A stretch of DNA of 64,000 nt from an uncultured Blautia sp. Its GTDB lineage: Bacteria > Bacillota > Clostridia > Lachnospirales > Lachnospiraceae. The stretch is taken from assembly GCA_946557785.1 (NCBI GenBank), contig CAMNTH010000004.1, forward strand, positions 1-64,000, given 5' to 3'. The notes beneath the pieces are model-generated. The model searched no databases. It saw only the letters and a program-made list of their open reading frames with translations, and was not told where the DNA came from. Positions 16,126 to 24,599 of the stretch are shown here, piece by piece (within the stretch, counting starts at the first letter, position 1; the number at the start of each line of letters is the position of its first letter). The position numbers and the translations under genes are program-made.

Positions 16126-16479
16126 TCATTCCTCCATTCCTGATTTTCTTATCCTGCATACCCACACAATACCTGCATATATTCCCCATATCAAATAGAC
16201 AGCCGCTTCTGCCAGTTTCCACAGCATGACTATACTTCCGACAACACCTCCAATCAAAATCTGGAATACCAGAAATCCCAGTATCTCTCCCAAATCAGTT
16301 TGTCCCGGTACAATCCATACCAGCATTTTCCCTATTCCAAAGGGAATCCCCATCAGCAAAACCAGCAACCAATAATCACATTTTCCCTGCTCCATACAGA
16401 ACGGATGCAGTAGAAAAAACAGGAGTATTGCTGCCAGTACCGGATATACCACTTTGCCAGCAAATTTATGTACGGTCAT
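16126..16479 (-). CDS. DUF6050-like membrane protein
   Basis: A 117-residue protein with about three to four hydrophobic helices (VVYPVLAAILLFFLLHPF, YWLLVLLMGIPFGIGKML, a glycine-rich GFLVFQILIGGVVGS and a C-terminal AVYLIWGIYAGIVWV). I recognise it as the small membrane protein that follows repA in Tn1549-type elements (DUF6050). ATG at 16479 is preferred, with GGAGG 9 nt upstream; an ATG at 16485 is too near that site. The gene starts right after the repA stop. Confidence 0.7.
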   Translation of the reverse strand: MTVHKFAGKVVYPVLAAILLFFLLHPFCMEQGKCDYWLLVLLMGIPFGIGKMLVWIVPGQTDLGEILGFLVFQILIGGVVGSIVMLWKLAEAAVYLIWGIYAGIVWVCRIRKSGMEE

Positions 16480-16481
16480 TT

Positions 16482-17603
16482 TCATCCACCTCCATACAGG
16501 TCATGGTTGACCTCTGCGTGATAATAGTGATCCATTGTCATTACGGAATTATAAAGTGTGGTCAACAAATATGCTTTAATATTTCCGACCTTTGTTGTGT
16601 TGTTTTTCAGGCATTCCGTAACATATTCGATATGCGGATACCGAAGCTGCATAAAGCGGCTCTTTACAATCTCCGCCGGCCTGTCTGCTCCAGCAATCCG
16701 TACCAGTTGCCCTTTCGGGAGCATCATGGCTTCTACCATCAATTCTACCAGTTCATCAACCTCTTCCTTTGTTCCATATCCCCTGTGTTCAAAAACTTCG
16801 TAAGAAATATTTTCACGGATCAATGTGCGGTAAGCATTCATCCTCTCTATCTCATCCATCGTCTCCTCTTTCGTTTTACCTGCAGCATAAGATGGATAAG
16901 ATAGATAATCCTCAGTATCACTAATATCCGTCTTACTAAAATCAATATCACTATACTCAGTATTATTATTATCAGTCTTATTACCGTTTGATTTTGGAAC
17001 TTCTGGAAGTATGATTTTCATACCTCTGGAAGTTCGATTTTCATACTTCCTGAAGTTTGATTCTGGAACTTCCTGAAGTATGGTTTTCACACTTCCTGAA
17101 GTTTGATTTTCATACTTCTGGAAATTTGATTCTGGAACTTCTGGAAGTTCGGTTTTCATACTTCTTGAAGTATGATTTTCATACTTCTTTGTATTTTCGG
17201 CACTTTCCGGGCATTCTTCTTTCATTTCCGGAATATTTTTCAGCATGAAATTCTTCACATAGATTACATTTGGTCTGCCAAGACCTAACCTTTTCTTCTC
17301 AATCAGACCAATCCCTTTTTCAGAATCAAGCTCTGCAAGGTTCTTGACTGCTTTCTGTCTTCCGCATCCCAGTAGTTCCATGATCTCCTCTATGGTAAAA
17401 ATGATATATACCCTGTCCTCTTCATCAAACCAGCGGTTTTTAATACTGAGGCTCATACGATCCAGCATCAGACCGTATAATACCTTTGCTTCACAGGACA
17501 GTTCTTTAAAGCATTCTGCCGTAAACAGGACTTTGGGAACACGGTAAAAACTATACTGTTCCGCTTCCATGCCCCGAAAATACTCAAACTGTATCTTTTC
17601 CAT
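16482..17603 (-). CDS. repA: replication initiator RepA (RepA_N family)
   Basis: A 373-residue protein. Residues about 12-105 form the RepA_N DNA-binding domain (FYRVPKVLFTAECFKELSCE, AKVLYGLMLDRMSLS, IIFTIEEIMELLGCGRQKAV and the KKRLGLGRPNVIYVKNF strand). Residues about 141-205 are a low-complexity linker made of three 23-residue repeats (each KYEN-x-TS ... VPxSN). The last 120 residues form a second helical domain. The linker DNA is an array of eight 23-bp repeats, the likely replication origin; in RepA_N plasmids the origin is typically inside repA. GGAGG lies 9 nt before the ATG. The start overlaps the parB end by 20 nt. The protein probably supports autonomous replication of the excised element. 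Confidence 0.85.
   Translation of the reverse strand: MEKIQFEYFRGMEAEQYSFYRVPKVLFTAECFKELSCEAKVLYGLMLDRMSLSIKNRWFDEEDRVYIIFTIEEIMELLGCGRQKAVKNLAELDSEKGIGLIEKKRLGLGRPNVIYVKNFMLKNIPEMKEECPESAENTKKYENHTSRSMKTELPEVPESNFQKYENQTSGSVKTILQEVPESNFRKYENRTSRGMKIILPEVPKSNGNKTDNNNTEYSDIDFSKTDISDTEDYLSYPSYAAGKTKEETMDEIERMNAYRTLIRENISYEVFEHRGYGTKEEVDELVELMVEAMMLPKGQLVRIAGADRPAEIVKSRFMQLRYPHIEYVTECLKNNTTKVGNIKAYLLTTLYNSVMTMDHYYHAEVNHDLYGGG
16890..16998. other. AT-rich block beside the iterons, candidate unwinding element
   Basis: This stretch of repA is dominated by A/T with short TATTATTATTATC-type runs and directly adjoins the iteron array. In iteron origins an AT-rich segment of this kind is where strands open. 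It still codes for RepA (an Asn/Asp/Ser/Thr-rich linker). The role is inferred from position and composition only. Confidence 0.4.
16999..17182. repeat. eight tandem 23-bp iterons inside repA, candidate origin
   Basis: Eight head-to-tail units of exactly 23 bp start at 16999, 17022, 17045, 17068, 17091, 17114, 17137 and 17160, followed by a partial ninth. The consensus begins ACTTCctGAAGTtTGatT and ends TTCAT or CTGGA. The first 12 bp of most units form a small palindrome ACTTCnnGAAGT. Because 23 is not a multiple of 3, successive units are read in all three frames, giving a 69-bp, 23-residue protein period repeated nearly three times. This indicates that selection acts on the DNA rather than on the peptide. 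Confidence 0.85.
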
Positions 17604-18486
17604 TTACCGGTTCCTCCTCTCCCATTTCTTTTTTCCACTGCTCCAACAGCCCGTAGATCACTTCTTCCATCTCTGTTTTTGTATATGAAGGTGGAAAATA
17701 ATCACGAACCTTCTTTGCTGGGATTGTAACGCCCTGGCTGCCCTTTTCTTTTCTGATAAGGACTGCAAACACTCTTCCTTCTGTCAGCTCCCCGCTCTCC
17801 TGCATGGTCTTTAGCTGCTCTGCCTGTGCCTTTGACGGATATACACCGCAATCCGCAACTGCACCGGCTACCCAGTTTTGTGCTTCCTTTGTCAAATAAG
17901 ACAGCTTCTCCCCTGCCATCATGGGTATTTTCCCGTTATCTACTGCGTCCAGAAGTTCTTTTACAAGTTCCGCCAGACGGATATACCTCTGTACGGTTCT
18001 TCCGCTGTCACCAGCAGTTTCCCCCACAAGGACTGCCGTATTTTTTCCTTTGCTTCCCTGGTGTTTCAATGCTTCATACTTCATTTTATAAGCATAGGCT
18101 TTTTCACTGGGTAGTATATCTTCCCTCTGGATGTTCGTATCCACCATGATCACTGTGGCTGTATCATCATCCATTTCCCGGATAATCACTGGCATTTCAG
18201 AAAGACCTGCCAGCTCACAGGCCCTCCATCTACGATGTCCGGCTATTACTTCATAGCCTCCTGCCGGATATGGACGGACAATTCCCGGCATCAGCACTCC
18301 ATATTGTTTAATACTTTCTACCGTCTCCTGCATTTTTTCATCATCCGCCACACGAAACGGATGGTCTTTAAAAGTATGTAACTGGGAGAGGGGAACGGTT
18401 GTCACCCTTTCCCCTGAATCTAAAGAAGCTGTGCCAAACAGATCATCAAAAGAAGTCAGCTTTACTTTCTCTGCACTTTTATTCAT
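17584..18486 (-). CDS. parB: ParB-family partition protein
   Basis: A 300-residue protein with a ParB N-terminal nuclease-like/CTPase fold: VPLSQLHTFKDHPFRVADDE, then GVLMPGIVRPYPAGGYEVIA and GHRRWRACELAG with the conserved GHRR motif, followed by TNIQREDILPSEKAYAYKMK and a helix-turn-helix around GDSGRTVQRYIRLAEL. It partners ParA in segregation of the element while extrachromosomal. Its start overlaps the parA end by 8 nt and its end overlaps repA. Confidence 0.9.
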   Translation of the reverse strand: MNKSAEKVKLTSFDDLFGTASLDSGERVTTVPLSQLHTFKDHPFRVADDEKMQETVESIKQYGVLMPGIVRPYPAGGYEVIAGHRRWRACELAGLSEMPVIIREMDDDTATVIMVDTNIQREDILPSEKAYAYKMKYEALKHQGSKGKNTAVLVGETAGDSGRTVQRYIRLAELVKELLDAVDNGKIPMMAGEKLSYLTKEAQNWVAGAVADCGVYPSKAQAEQLKTMQESGELTEGRVFAVLIRKEKGSQGVTIPAKKVRDYFPPSYTKTEMEEVIYGLLEQWKKEMGEEEPVNGKDTV

Positions 18487-19261
18487 TGTCCAGTACCTCC
18501 TCCGTCAGATAACGGTATCCCTCTGCTACGATTCCTTTCGGATCATGACGGTAAATGCTCTTTCCCTCTGCAGGTGTTTCTGCTGCTCTGATAGACATGG
18601 GGATGCAGTTCGCAAAAATATGTATCTGGTTTCCATAAACCTCCCATATCTTCCGGGCAATATCCCTTGCAAAGTTTGTACGGCGGTCTACCTTTGTAAA
18701 TAAGATTCCCATAATGGAAAGCTCCGGATTCAGTTTCCTGCGCACTCTTCCTATGGTTTTAATAAGCTGCTGAAGCCCTTTGACCGGAAGATAGGTTGCT
18801 TCAACGGGTATCAGAACACTGTCTGCAGCTACAAGGGCATTAATCGTTATCATACCAAGGGATGGCATACAGTCAATCAGGATATAATCGTAATCCTTTT
18901 TCCGATCAGCAAGATACTGGCGTAATATCATTTCCCTGCTCATTACATTCACAAGGGCGGTTTCCACCCCTGCCAGTTCAATATTTGCAGGAATAAAATC
19001 AATCCCTTCTTCATGCCGGATCATTCCCTCTCGTGGTTCCAGCTCCTCATCATTAATCACTTTTTCCATGATATTTGCAAGTGTGACCTCCAGTTCATCC
19101 GGCTCTTGTACTCCCAGGCTTGCAGCCATGCTTCCCTGTGCATCTGCCTCGACTAATAGCACCCTTTTTCCTGCTCTTGCCAGTCCAATTCCTAAATTTA
19201 CACATGTGGTGGTCTTCCCCACTCCGCCTTTCTGGTTTGCGATTGCGATTACTCTGCACAT
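18479..19261 (-). CDS. parA: ParA-family ATPase (Soj-like)
   Basis: A 260-residue protein with the deviant Walker A motif KGGVGKTTT at residues 11-19, the VEADAQGSMAASLG block and YILIDCMPSLGMITINALVA (Walker B). It lacks an N-terminal helix-turn-helix, so it is a short Soj-type ParA. It binds DNA non-specifically in its ATP form and is driven by ParB to segregate the element. It is the first gene of the parA-parB-repA unit, which is tightly overlapped and surely cotranscribed. Confidence 0.95.
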   Translation of the reverse strand: MCRVIAIANQKGGVGKTTTCVNLGIGLARAGKRVLLVEADAQGSMAASLGVQEPDELEVTLANIMEKVINDEELEPREGMIRHEEGIDFIPANIELAGVETALVNVMSREMILRQYLADRKKDYDYILIDCMPSLGMITINALVAADSVLIPVEATYLPVKGLQQLIKTIGRVRRKLNPELSIMGILFTKVDRRTNFARDIARKIWEVYGNQIHIFANCIPMSIRAAETPAEGKSIYRHDPKGIVAEGYRYLTEEVLDNE

Positions 19262-19279
19262 ATTACTTTCCTCCGTCTT

Positions 19280-19447
19280 TTATTTATCTTCTTTTTCTAT
19301 TTCCGCATAAACACGAACATATTGATCTGTTCCCTTGTTTTTAAACGGCTTCGACACATCCTTCACTTTAATTTCCCCGTGACGTTCCATAAGTCCCTTG
19401 AACCAGCGAATATCCTTTAAGGTTCCCTGCATCCTAATTTTCAACAT
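19280..19447 (-). CDS. DUF3970-like small protein, 55 residues
   Basis: The product begins MLKIRMQGTLKDIRWFKGLM and ends DQYVRVYAEIEKEDK. The strand-helix-strand look, with an initial KIRxxGT and a final YVRVY, is typical of DUF3970 proteins in Firmicutes elements. GGAGG lies 6 nt before the ATG at 19447. The gene overlaps the end of the upstream gene by 14 nt. It sits 18 bp before parA. Function unknown. Confidence 0.7.
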   Translation of the reverse strand: MLKIRMQGTLKDIRWFKGLMERHGEIKVKDVSKPFKNKGTDQYVRVYAEIEKEDK

Positions 19448-19907
19448 AACTGTCCTCCCAATCTACAGAAAAACAATACTCCGGATAGCGTATTTTGACT
19501 GCTTCCCAAAAATACCGAGCGTAACCACAGCAGAATAACTCCTCTACCGTATAAAGACTGCACTCTTGTAATTGCCCTTCCAGATCAGAATCTTCAAAAT
19601 TATAAATACTGGGTGTTCCGTTGCAGTAAAGATTAAACGCCATCCGGATAATTTTTACACTGCCGCTAGTTTTCCAGCCTTCCTGCAGACACTCTGGTTT
19701 CACACATCCTGTCTGAAAATCATAAATCTGCTTCACATGATCTCTGGTGTCACGGTCAATTCCAAGGCAATAGACCAATGCTTTATGGTACACATCCTGA
19801 TACCGGCATTTTGGCAGGTACTTTTGATAAAATTTTTCATGTTCCTTGTTCTTGAAAGTAATTGTGCAAGTTGTTTTCTGATTTTCTCTTACCGCTGTGC
19901 TTCTCAT
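19434..19907 (-). CDS. DUF6075-like protein
   Basis: A 157-residue soluble protein. The blocks FKNKEHEKFYQKYLPKCRYQ, VYHKALVYCLGIDRDTRDHV, IYDFQTGCVKPECLQ and IRMAFNLYCNG match the DUF6075 pattern that I associate with clostridial conjugative elements. It is the gene nearest the chromosomal junction, with a small palindrome and a terminator-like hairpin upstream. The function is unknown; position suggests an early or regulatory gene of the element. Confidence 0.65.
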   Translation of the reverse strand: MRSTAVRENQKTTCTITFKNKEHEKFYQKYLPKCRYQDVYHKALVYCLGIDRDTRDHVKQIYDFQTGCVKPECLQEGWKTSGSVKIIRMAFNLYCNGTPSIYNFEDSDLEGQLQECSLYTVEELFCCGYARYFWEAVKIRYPEYCFSVDWEDSYVEN

Positions 19908-19939
19908 GTTTCATTCCTCCTGATTTTTAATTTTTAAAA

Positions 19940-19961
19940 GAACATTCATTCACAAATGTTC
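19940..19961. promoter_or_regulatory. short palindrome upstream of the DUF6075 gene
   Basis: GAACATT and AATGTTC are perfect inverted 7-mers separated by 8 nt, about 33 bp upstream of the DUF6075 start codon in AT-rich DNA. It could be an operator for the parABR-side operon. Nothing identifies the protein that would bind. Confidence 0.45.
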
Positions 19962-19976
19962 AAATATAAAAAATAA

Positions 19977-20001
19977 GGACACCCGTATTTAACAGGTATC
20001 C
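19977..20001 (-). terminator. terminator-like hairpin between rlmD and the element
   Basis: On the minus strand GGATACC pairs with GGTGTCC (one G-U) around a 11-nt loop, followed by TTATTTTTTATATTT. It would stop transcripts coming out of rlmD before they enter the element, or act as an attenuator for the DUF6075 operon. Confidence 0.6.
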
Positions 20002-20186
20002 CTATAATCTATCATTTATCTGATAGCCAAATATTCACTTTCATATCTCAGGATTTTTTGTGTTCCCCGTACCGAGGTCTAAGGCTACAATCACCGTTAC
20101 TTTATTTACAAGTACCTTTTCCTTATGATTTTCACCAATTTCATTGAAACTGAAAAACTCCACAAAGTGCGTAAATTCAAGGATTT

Positions 20187-20250
20187 CTACATATCTTTGC
20201 GATGTAGTCCCACCACAGTCTCCACATGCACCGTCTCGCAGAATTGGTCA
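20187..20250. other. probable attachment junction of the conjugative element in rlmD
   Basis: The element genes end and chromosomal housekeeping genes begin at the last codons of rlmD. The 3' end of rlmD (rumA) is a known integration site for Firmicutes conjugative elements. The conserved FCETVHVETVV motif is intact, while the final residues GLHRKDM are short and are probably encoded by element DNA, which would preserve a functional stop. The exact core cannot be set without the other end, which lies left of the window. Confidence 0.6.
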
Positions 20251-21581
20251 ACACAGCAGGCCTTCTCCACCTTATACCCGGCGGCCAGAAAGGCTTCCAG
20301 ATCCCGGACAAGGCTGGTTGGTTTACAGGAAATGTATACGATCTGTTCTACCCCATACCCGATGATCTTCGGAAGCGCTTTGGGATGGATGCCGTCTCTT
20401 GGCGGATCCAGTACGATGACATCCGGTTTTTCCTCCACCTCGTCCAAAATTTTTAAAACATCCCCCGCAAAGAAACGGCAGTTAGAAAGTCCGTTTAAAG
20501 CCGCATTCTCCCGAGCTGCTTCCACAGCCTCCTTTACGATCTCCACCCCGATCACTTCTTTTGCAACAGGTGCCAGAAGCTGGGAAATGGTTCCTGTTCC
20601 GCTGTAAAGGTCAAAGACCTCCATGTCCTTTGTGTTTCCTATATAATTTCTTACAATGGAATACAATATTTCCGCAGCCAGGGAATTAGGCTGAAAAAAG
20701 GAAAAGGTACTGATTTTAAATTTCAGTCCCAGAAGAGTTTCATAAAAGTAATCCTGGCCATAAAGGATTCTGGTTTCATCGCTTTGCACCACATCGGAAA
20801 GGGAGTCGTTGATGATATGCATAATACCAACGATTTTTCCTTCCAAGGGAAGCCGCAGAATTTCTTCCTTCAAGGGCTGCAGATCATACTCTTCCTGGCT
20901 GGTGGTGACCAAATGTACCAGGATTTCCCCTGTCGTAACGCCTCTTCGCAGCAGCAGATGCCGCAGATAACCGATATGCTGCATTTTCTTATAATATGAA
21001 ACGCCTCTGTCATGAAAATACCGCCAAACACATCCAAGAATCTTCGTCATATCTTCATGAACCAGCCTGCAGTCTCCTGTATTCAGCACGTCATATGTGC
21101 TTCCCTTCTTATGTAATCCAAGGGAAAGGGGACCGTCCTTATATTCATCCCCAAAAGAAAACTCCATTTTGTTCCGGTATCCAAATTCAATTGGGCTTCC
21201 CTTAATGCCTTCCCAAATATAATCTGGTTTTCCTTCAGAGTTGGTCTGCCCTCCTGCAATCAATGCCTGATCCAAAAGCTCCCTTATCTGGCATTCTTTC
21301 ATTTTCAGCTGTTCCTCATAAGGCATGGTCTGATACATGCATCCCCCACAGGCCGGAAATGCACTGCATACTGGCTTGCGCATCTCCAGCGGAGACTTTT
21401 CCAGTACCTCCAGAAGTCTTCCCTCTGCCCGCCCGGAACGCTTCTTATTGATCATAAAGCGCACCTTCTGGCCTGGGATTCCATTTTTCACAATAACCTT
21501 CTGACCTTCGACAAAAATATACCCTTTGTTCGGATAATCTACTTTTTCAATTACACCTTCATAAATTTCGCCTTTTTTCAT
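20187..21581 (-). CDS. rlmD: 23S rRNA (uracil-C5)-methyltransferase RlmD/RumA family
   Basis: A 464-residue enzyme. Residues 1-60 are a TRAM RNA-binding domain. Cys72, Cys78 and Cys81 (CSAFPACGGC) are the start of the 4Fe-4S ligands. The SAM domain follows with VFDLYSGTGTISQLLA, VIVLDPPRDG and YISCKPTSLVRDL, whose cysteine is the catalytic nucleophile. It methylates uridine in 23S rRNA (U1939 and/or U747 class; the paralogue cannot be assigned with certainty). Its 3' end is the insertion point of the conjugative element, and the C-terminal tail appears remodelled without harming core motifs. Confidence 0.9.
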   Translation of the reverse strand: MKKGEIYEGVIEKVDYPNKGYIFVEGQKVIVKNGIPGQKVRFMINKKRSGRAEGRLLEVLEKSPLEMRKPVCSAFPACGGCMYQTMPYEEQLKMKECQIRELLDQALIAGGQTNSEGKPDYIWEGIKGSPIEFGYRNKMEFSFGDEYKDGPLSLGLHKKGSTYDVLNTGDCRLVHEDMTKILGCVWRYFHDRGVSYYKKMQHIGYLRHLLLRRGVTTGEILVHLVTTSQEEYDLQPLKEEILRLPLEGKIVGIMHIINDSLSDVVQSDETRILYGQDYFYETLLGLKFKISTFSFFQPNSLAAEILYSIVRNYIGNTKDMEVFDLYSGTGTISQLLAPVAKEVIGVEIVKEAVEAARENAALNGLSNCRFFAGDVLKILDEVEEKPDVIVLDPPRDGIHPKALPKIIGYGVEQIVYISCKPTSLVRDLEAFLAAGYKVEKACCVDQFCETVHVETVVGLHRKDM

Positions 21582-21597
21582 AATACCTCCGTTAAAA

Positions 21598-21623
21598 ATA
21601 GCCCCGGTATGTGCCGGAGCTAT
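21598..21623 (-). terminator. intrinsic terminator after the small membrane protein gene
   Basis: On the minus strand ATAGCTCCGG pairs with CCGGGGCTAT (one wobble) around a 6-nt loop, followed by TTTTTAAC. It ends the transcript of the 21697-21930 gene just before rlmD begins. Confidence 0.8.
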
Positions 21624-21696
21624 TCAGTCTTTTATTCATGTTTTTCGTCTGCCCTTAAACTTCACAGACTGTGCCAAAACCAAAGGATACAGCCGA

Positions 21697-21930
21697 TTAC
21701 TCTTCTTCATCCTCAAAGTAATCATCAAAATCGTCATCAAAGTCTTCCTCAAAATCTTCCAGGTAATCCGGAGCGAAGAAATGATATACTGCAAATGCAA
21801 TACCTGCTACTGCAGCTACAGCACCAACAATTGCCAATACCCAGAGGACCGTATTCTTCTGTTTCTCATCTTCTTTTTTCTTTAATGCAGCTAAAACATC
21901 TTCGATTTTAATATTCATAATCGCATCCAT
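21697..21930 (-). CDS. small membrane protein with acidic tail
   Basis: A 77-residue protein: a charged N-terminal helix (IKIEDVLAALKKKEDEKQK), one transmembrane helix (TVLWVLAIVGAVAAVAGIAF) and a tail of almost only Asp, Glu, Phe and Tyr. Similar proteins are common in Lachnospiraceae genomes, without known function to me. The start may be the ATG at 21930 or at 21918; neither has ideal Shine-Dalgarno spacing. It is monocistronic, judging by the flanking hairpins. Confidence 0.7.
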   Translation of the reverse strand: MDAIMNIKIEDVLAALKKKEDEKQKNTVLWVLAIVGAVAAVAGIAFAVYHFFAPDYLEDFEEDFDDDFDDYFEDEEE

Positions 21931-22027
21931 CCTCTCATAATTCTTGCTGGCAGACTTTTTTTCAGACTAAACATCCTAAAACTCTGCCGGCCCATCGCCC
22001 GAAAGCCGGCCGATCTGCTGATTGTGT

Positions 22028-22065
22028 GCAGGGAATCCGCACAATCCCAATTACAGATTCCCTGC
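22028..22065. repeat. inverted repeat between pcrA and the small membrane gene
   Basis: GCAGGGAATC and GATTCCCTGC are perfect 10-bp arms with an 18-nt loop. The minus side lacks a T run, whereas the plus side is followed by GGTTGCTTTTC. It may trim or stabilise the pcrA 3' end or terminate weakly. Confidence 0.5.
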
Positions 22066-22157
22066 GGTTGCTTTTCTTATTATACCACCATCTATTGGAT
22101 TTTACCATAACTTATCGAAATTTTCGAAGCAAAATACAGCCAAAATCCAGGATATCC

Positions 22158-24389
22158 TTAAATCTTTTTCAGCTTTGCAAACCCGGCAAACATCTTTTTT
22201 ATGCCATATCGGTCAAATTCCACGGTTACCTCAAAATCCCTGCCGCCGTCTACAATATTCTTTACGATTCCCACGCCAAATTTTACGTGGCGCACCGTAT
22301 CACCCACGTCATACTCCAATGAAGAAGGTTTGGATACTTGGAATTGCTTGGGTTCAAAAGCTTTCGCACGAAAGGCCATCTTCATCTGCTCATAGCTGCT
22401 TTTTACCGGAATCACATCCTCAAGCTTAGGCTTTTTTTCCTGAATGGTATGCCCAAGCTCCACAAGCTCTCTTGGAATTTCACGCACAAACCTGGAAACC
22501 CGGTTATACTGTATTTCTCCACGGATCATTCTTTGCTGGGCGCTTGTCAGCGTCAGCTCTTTCATAGCTCTTGTGATCCCCACATAGCAAAGCCTGCGCT
22601 CCTCTTCCATATCAGAAATATCACCGCTGGAAATGCTCATATAGCTTGGGAAAATACCTTCCTCCATTCCAGCCAGGAATACGTTGGGGAACTCAAGGCC
22701 TTTGGCACTATGCAGGGTCATCAAAAGCACATAATCCTGATCCGGATCAACTGTATCAATATCTGCGATCAGGGCAATCTCCTCCAAAAATCCGGAAAGC
22801 GTAGCCGGCTGGTTCATATCCTCCATAGCTTCCTCATAAGAAACAGTTTTTGAAATTAATTCGTCAATATTTTCAATACGCGCCTTGGCTTCCTCCGTAT
22901 CCTCTGCCCTCAGTTCGTCCACATATCCCGTGAGGTCAATGATCTCCTCCAAAAGCTCATGCACGGAATACGCCTCTGCCTTGCTTTTTAAGGACTGGAT
23001 AAAGGTTACGAAGCCCTCAATTTTGGAAAGGCTCCTGCCAAGGGACGGCACCTCCTCAGCCACCCTAAGGGCATCATAAAAACTGATGTCCATCTTGTCT
23101 GCATAGCTTTGTACCTTGCTTACAGTGGTTGCTCCGATTCCTCTTTTGGGCACATTTAATATCCTGCGCACAGCCAGGTCATCTCTGGCATTATCCACAG
23201 TTTTTAAATAGCAAAGCAAATCTTTAATTTCCTTGCGGGCATAAAAGTTTACACCCCCTACGATCTTATAAGGAATATTGGCCAGCAGGCATTTTTCCTC
23301 AAAAAGGCGGGACTGGGCGTTGGTACGGTAAAGAATCGCACAATCCCGGTAATGGCATCTTCCCTCCCTGCGGGCTTTGGAAATCTCCCCCACCACATAC
23401 TCTGCCTCCTCAAAGCCATTCAAAAACTGCCGGAAATGAACCTGGCTTCCTTCCTCATTCTCTGTCCAGAGACGTTTTGGTTTACGCTCTGCATTGTTCT
23501 GGATTACTTCATTGGCAGCATTTAAAATATTCTGGGTGGAACGGTAATTCTGCTCCAGGCGAATCACCAGTGCATTAGGAAATACCCTCTCAAACCCAAG
23601 AATATTTTCAATATTGGCTCCCCGGAATTTATAAATGGACTGATCATCGTCGCCTACTACGCAAAGATTCTCATATCTGGATGCCAAAAGACTTACAAAC
23701 TTGAACTGCACTGTATTGGTATCCTGATACTCATCTACCATAATATAATGAAAACGGTTCTGATAATGCTCAAGCACATCCCCGCAGTTCTGAAAAAGCT
23801 CCACTGTTTTTACCAGAAGATCATCAAAATCCAGGGCATTGTTCTTTCTCAAAGCAGCCTGGTATTCTCTGTAAACTCCTGCCACCTTTTTCTGATTAAA
23901 ATCTCCACCTGCATTCATCTCCATTTCATCCGGCGTGATCATCTCATCTTTTGCATGAGAGATCAGAGCAAGAAGGGTACGTTCCTTATAAAGTTTAGTA
24001 TCAATATTCATACGCTTGCAAATATCCTTCATAAGGGTTTTCTGGTCATCTGCATCATAAATGGCAAAATTATTGTCATATCCTATCCTGTCTATGTATC
24101 TGCGCAAAATCCGTACGCAGGTTGAATGGAATGTGGAAACCCAGATACTCTCCGCTCCCAATCCAACAATCTTGTCAACTCTCTCCCGCATCTCCTGGGC
24201 AGCCTTATTGGTAAAAGTGATTGCCAGAATATTCCAGGGATTTACCCCCTTCTCATCAATCAGGTATGCGATTCTGTGAGTCAGTACCCTGGTTTTCCCG
24301 GAGCCTGCCCCCGCCAGTATCAGCAGCGGTCCTTCTGTATGATAAACAGCCTCCTGCTGCCTGTCATTCAATGTATCATATATACTCAT
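22158..24389 (-). CDS. pcrA: ATP-dependent DNA helicase PcrA (UvrD/Rep superfamily 1)
   Basis: A 743-residue 3'-5' helicase of repair and plasmid replication. Motifs seen: Q-motif LNDRQQEAVYHTEGP, Walker A AGAGSGKT (26-33), motif Ia ITFTNKAAQEMRERV, Walker B VDEYQDTN, motif III GDDDQSIYKFRGA, motif IV LEQNYRS, motif V TLHSAKGLEFPNVF and motif VI EERRLCYVGITRA. The C-terminal RHVKFGVGIVKNI...FAKLKKI is the PcrA-type Tudor-like RNA polymerase-binding domain. Full length. Apparently a single-gene transcript. Confidence 0.95.
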   Translation of the reverse strand: MSIYDTLNDRQQEAVYHTEGPLLILAGAGSGKTRVLTHRIAYLIDEKGVNPWNILAITFTNKAAQEMRERVDKIVGLGAESIWVSTFHSTCVRILRRYIDRIGYDNNFAIYDADDQKTLMKDICKRMNIDTKLYKERTLLALISHAKDEMITPDEMEMNAGGDFNQKKVAGVYREYQAALRKNNALDFDDLLVKTVELFQNCGDVLEHYQNRFHYIMVDEYQDTNTVQFKFVSLLASRYENLCVVGDDDQSIYKFRGANIENILGFERVFPNALVIRLEQNYRSTQNILNAANEVIQNNAERKPKRLWTENEEGSQVHFRQFLNGFEEAEYVVGEISKARREGRCHYRDCAILYRTNAQSRLFEEKCLLANIPYKIVGGVNFYARKEIKDLLCYLKTVDNARDDLAVRRILNVPKRGIGATTVSKVQSYADKMDISFYDALRVAEEVPSLGRSLSKIEGFVTFIQSLKSKAEAYSVHELLEEIIDLTGYVDELRAEDTEEAKARIENIDELISKTVSYEEAMEDMNQPATLSGFLEEIALIADIDTVDPDQDYVLLMTLHSAKGLEFPNVFLAGMEEGIFPSYMSISSGDISDMEEERRLCYVGITRAMKELTLTSAQQRMIRGEIQYNRVSRFVREIPRELVELGHTIQEKKPKLEDVIPVKSSYEQMKMAFRAKAFEPKQFQVSKPSSLEYDVGDTVRHVKFGVGIVKNIVDGGRDFEVTVEFDRYGIKKMFAGFAKLKKI

Positions 24390-24489
24390 ATCCCTGTTTT
24401 CTCCTTAACTATGTAAATGCGCTTTCCTATTATAGCATGACAGCCGGCAGTTCTACAACCTATTCCCTCCTTCATTTCGTATATTAAAA

Positions 24490-24546
24490 AACTCCCGCAG
24501 CAGTGCCCGGGTTCCTTCTCATGGAACGCCCACTGCCGCAGGAGTC
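24490..24546 (-). terminator. long intrinsic terminator of the alpha-galactosidase operon
   Basis: Two arms of about 24 nt (24491-24515 and 24523-24545) pair with a few mismatches around a 7-nt loop. On the minus strand the stem is followed by TTTTTTAATAT. It lies about 55 bp after the hydrolase stop. Confidence 0.85.
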
Positions 24547-24599
24547 TTTCCTATTTCACATTTCACACAACGCTATTTTCTACACACACATTCTAACTT

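Noticed and set aside
16999-17182. CRISPR array
   Set aside because: The 23-bp units abut with no spacers, lie inside the repA reading frame, and no cas genes are near.
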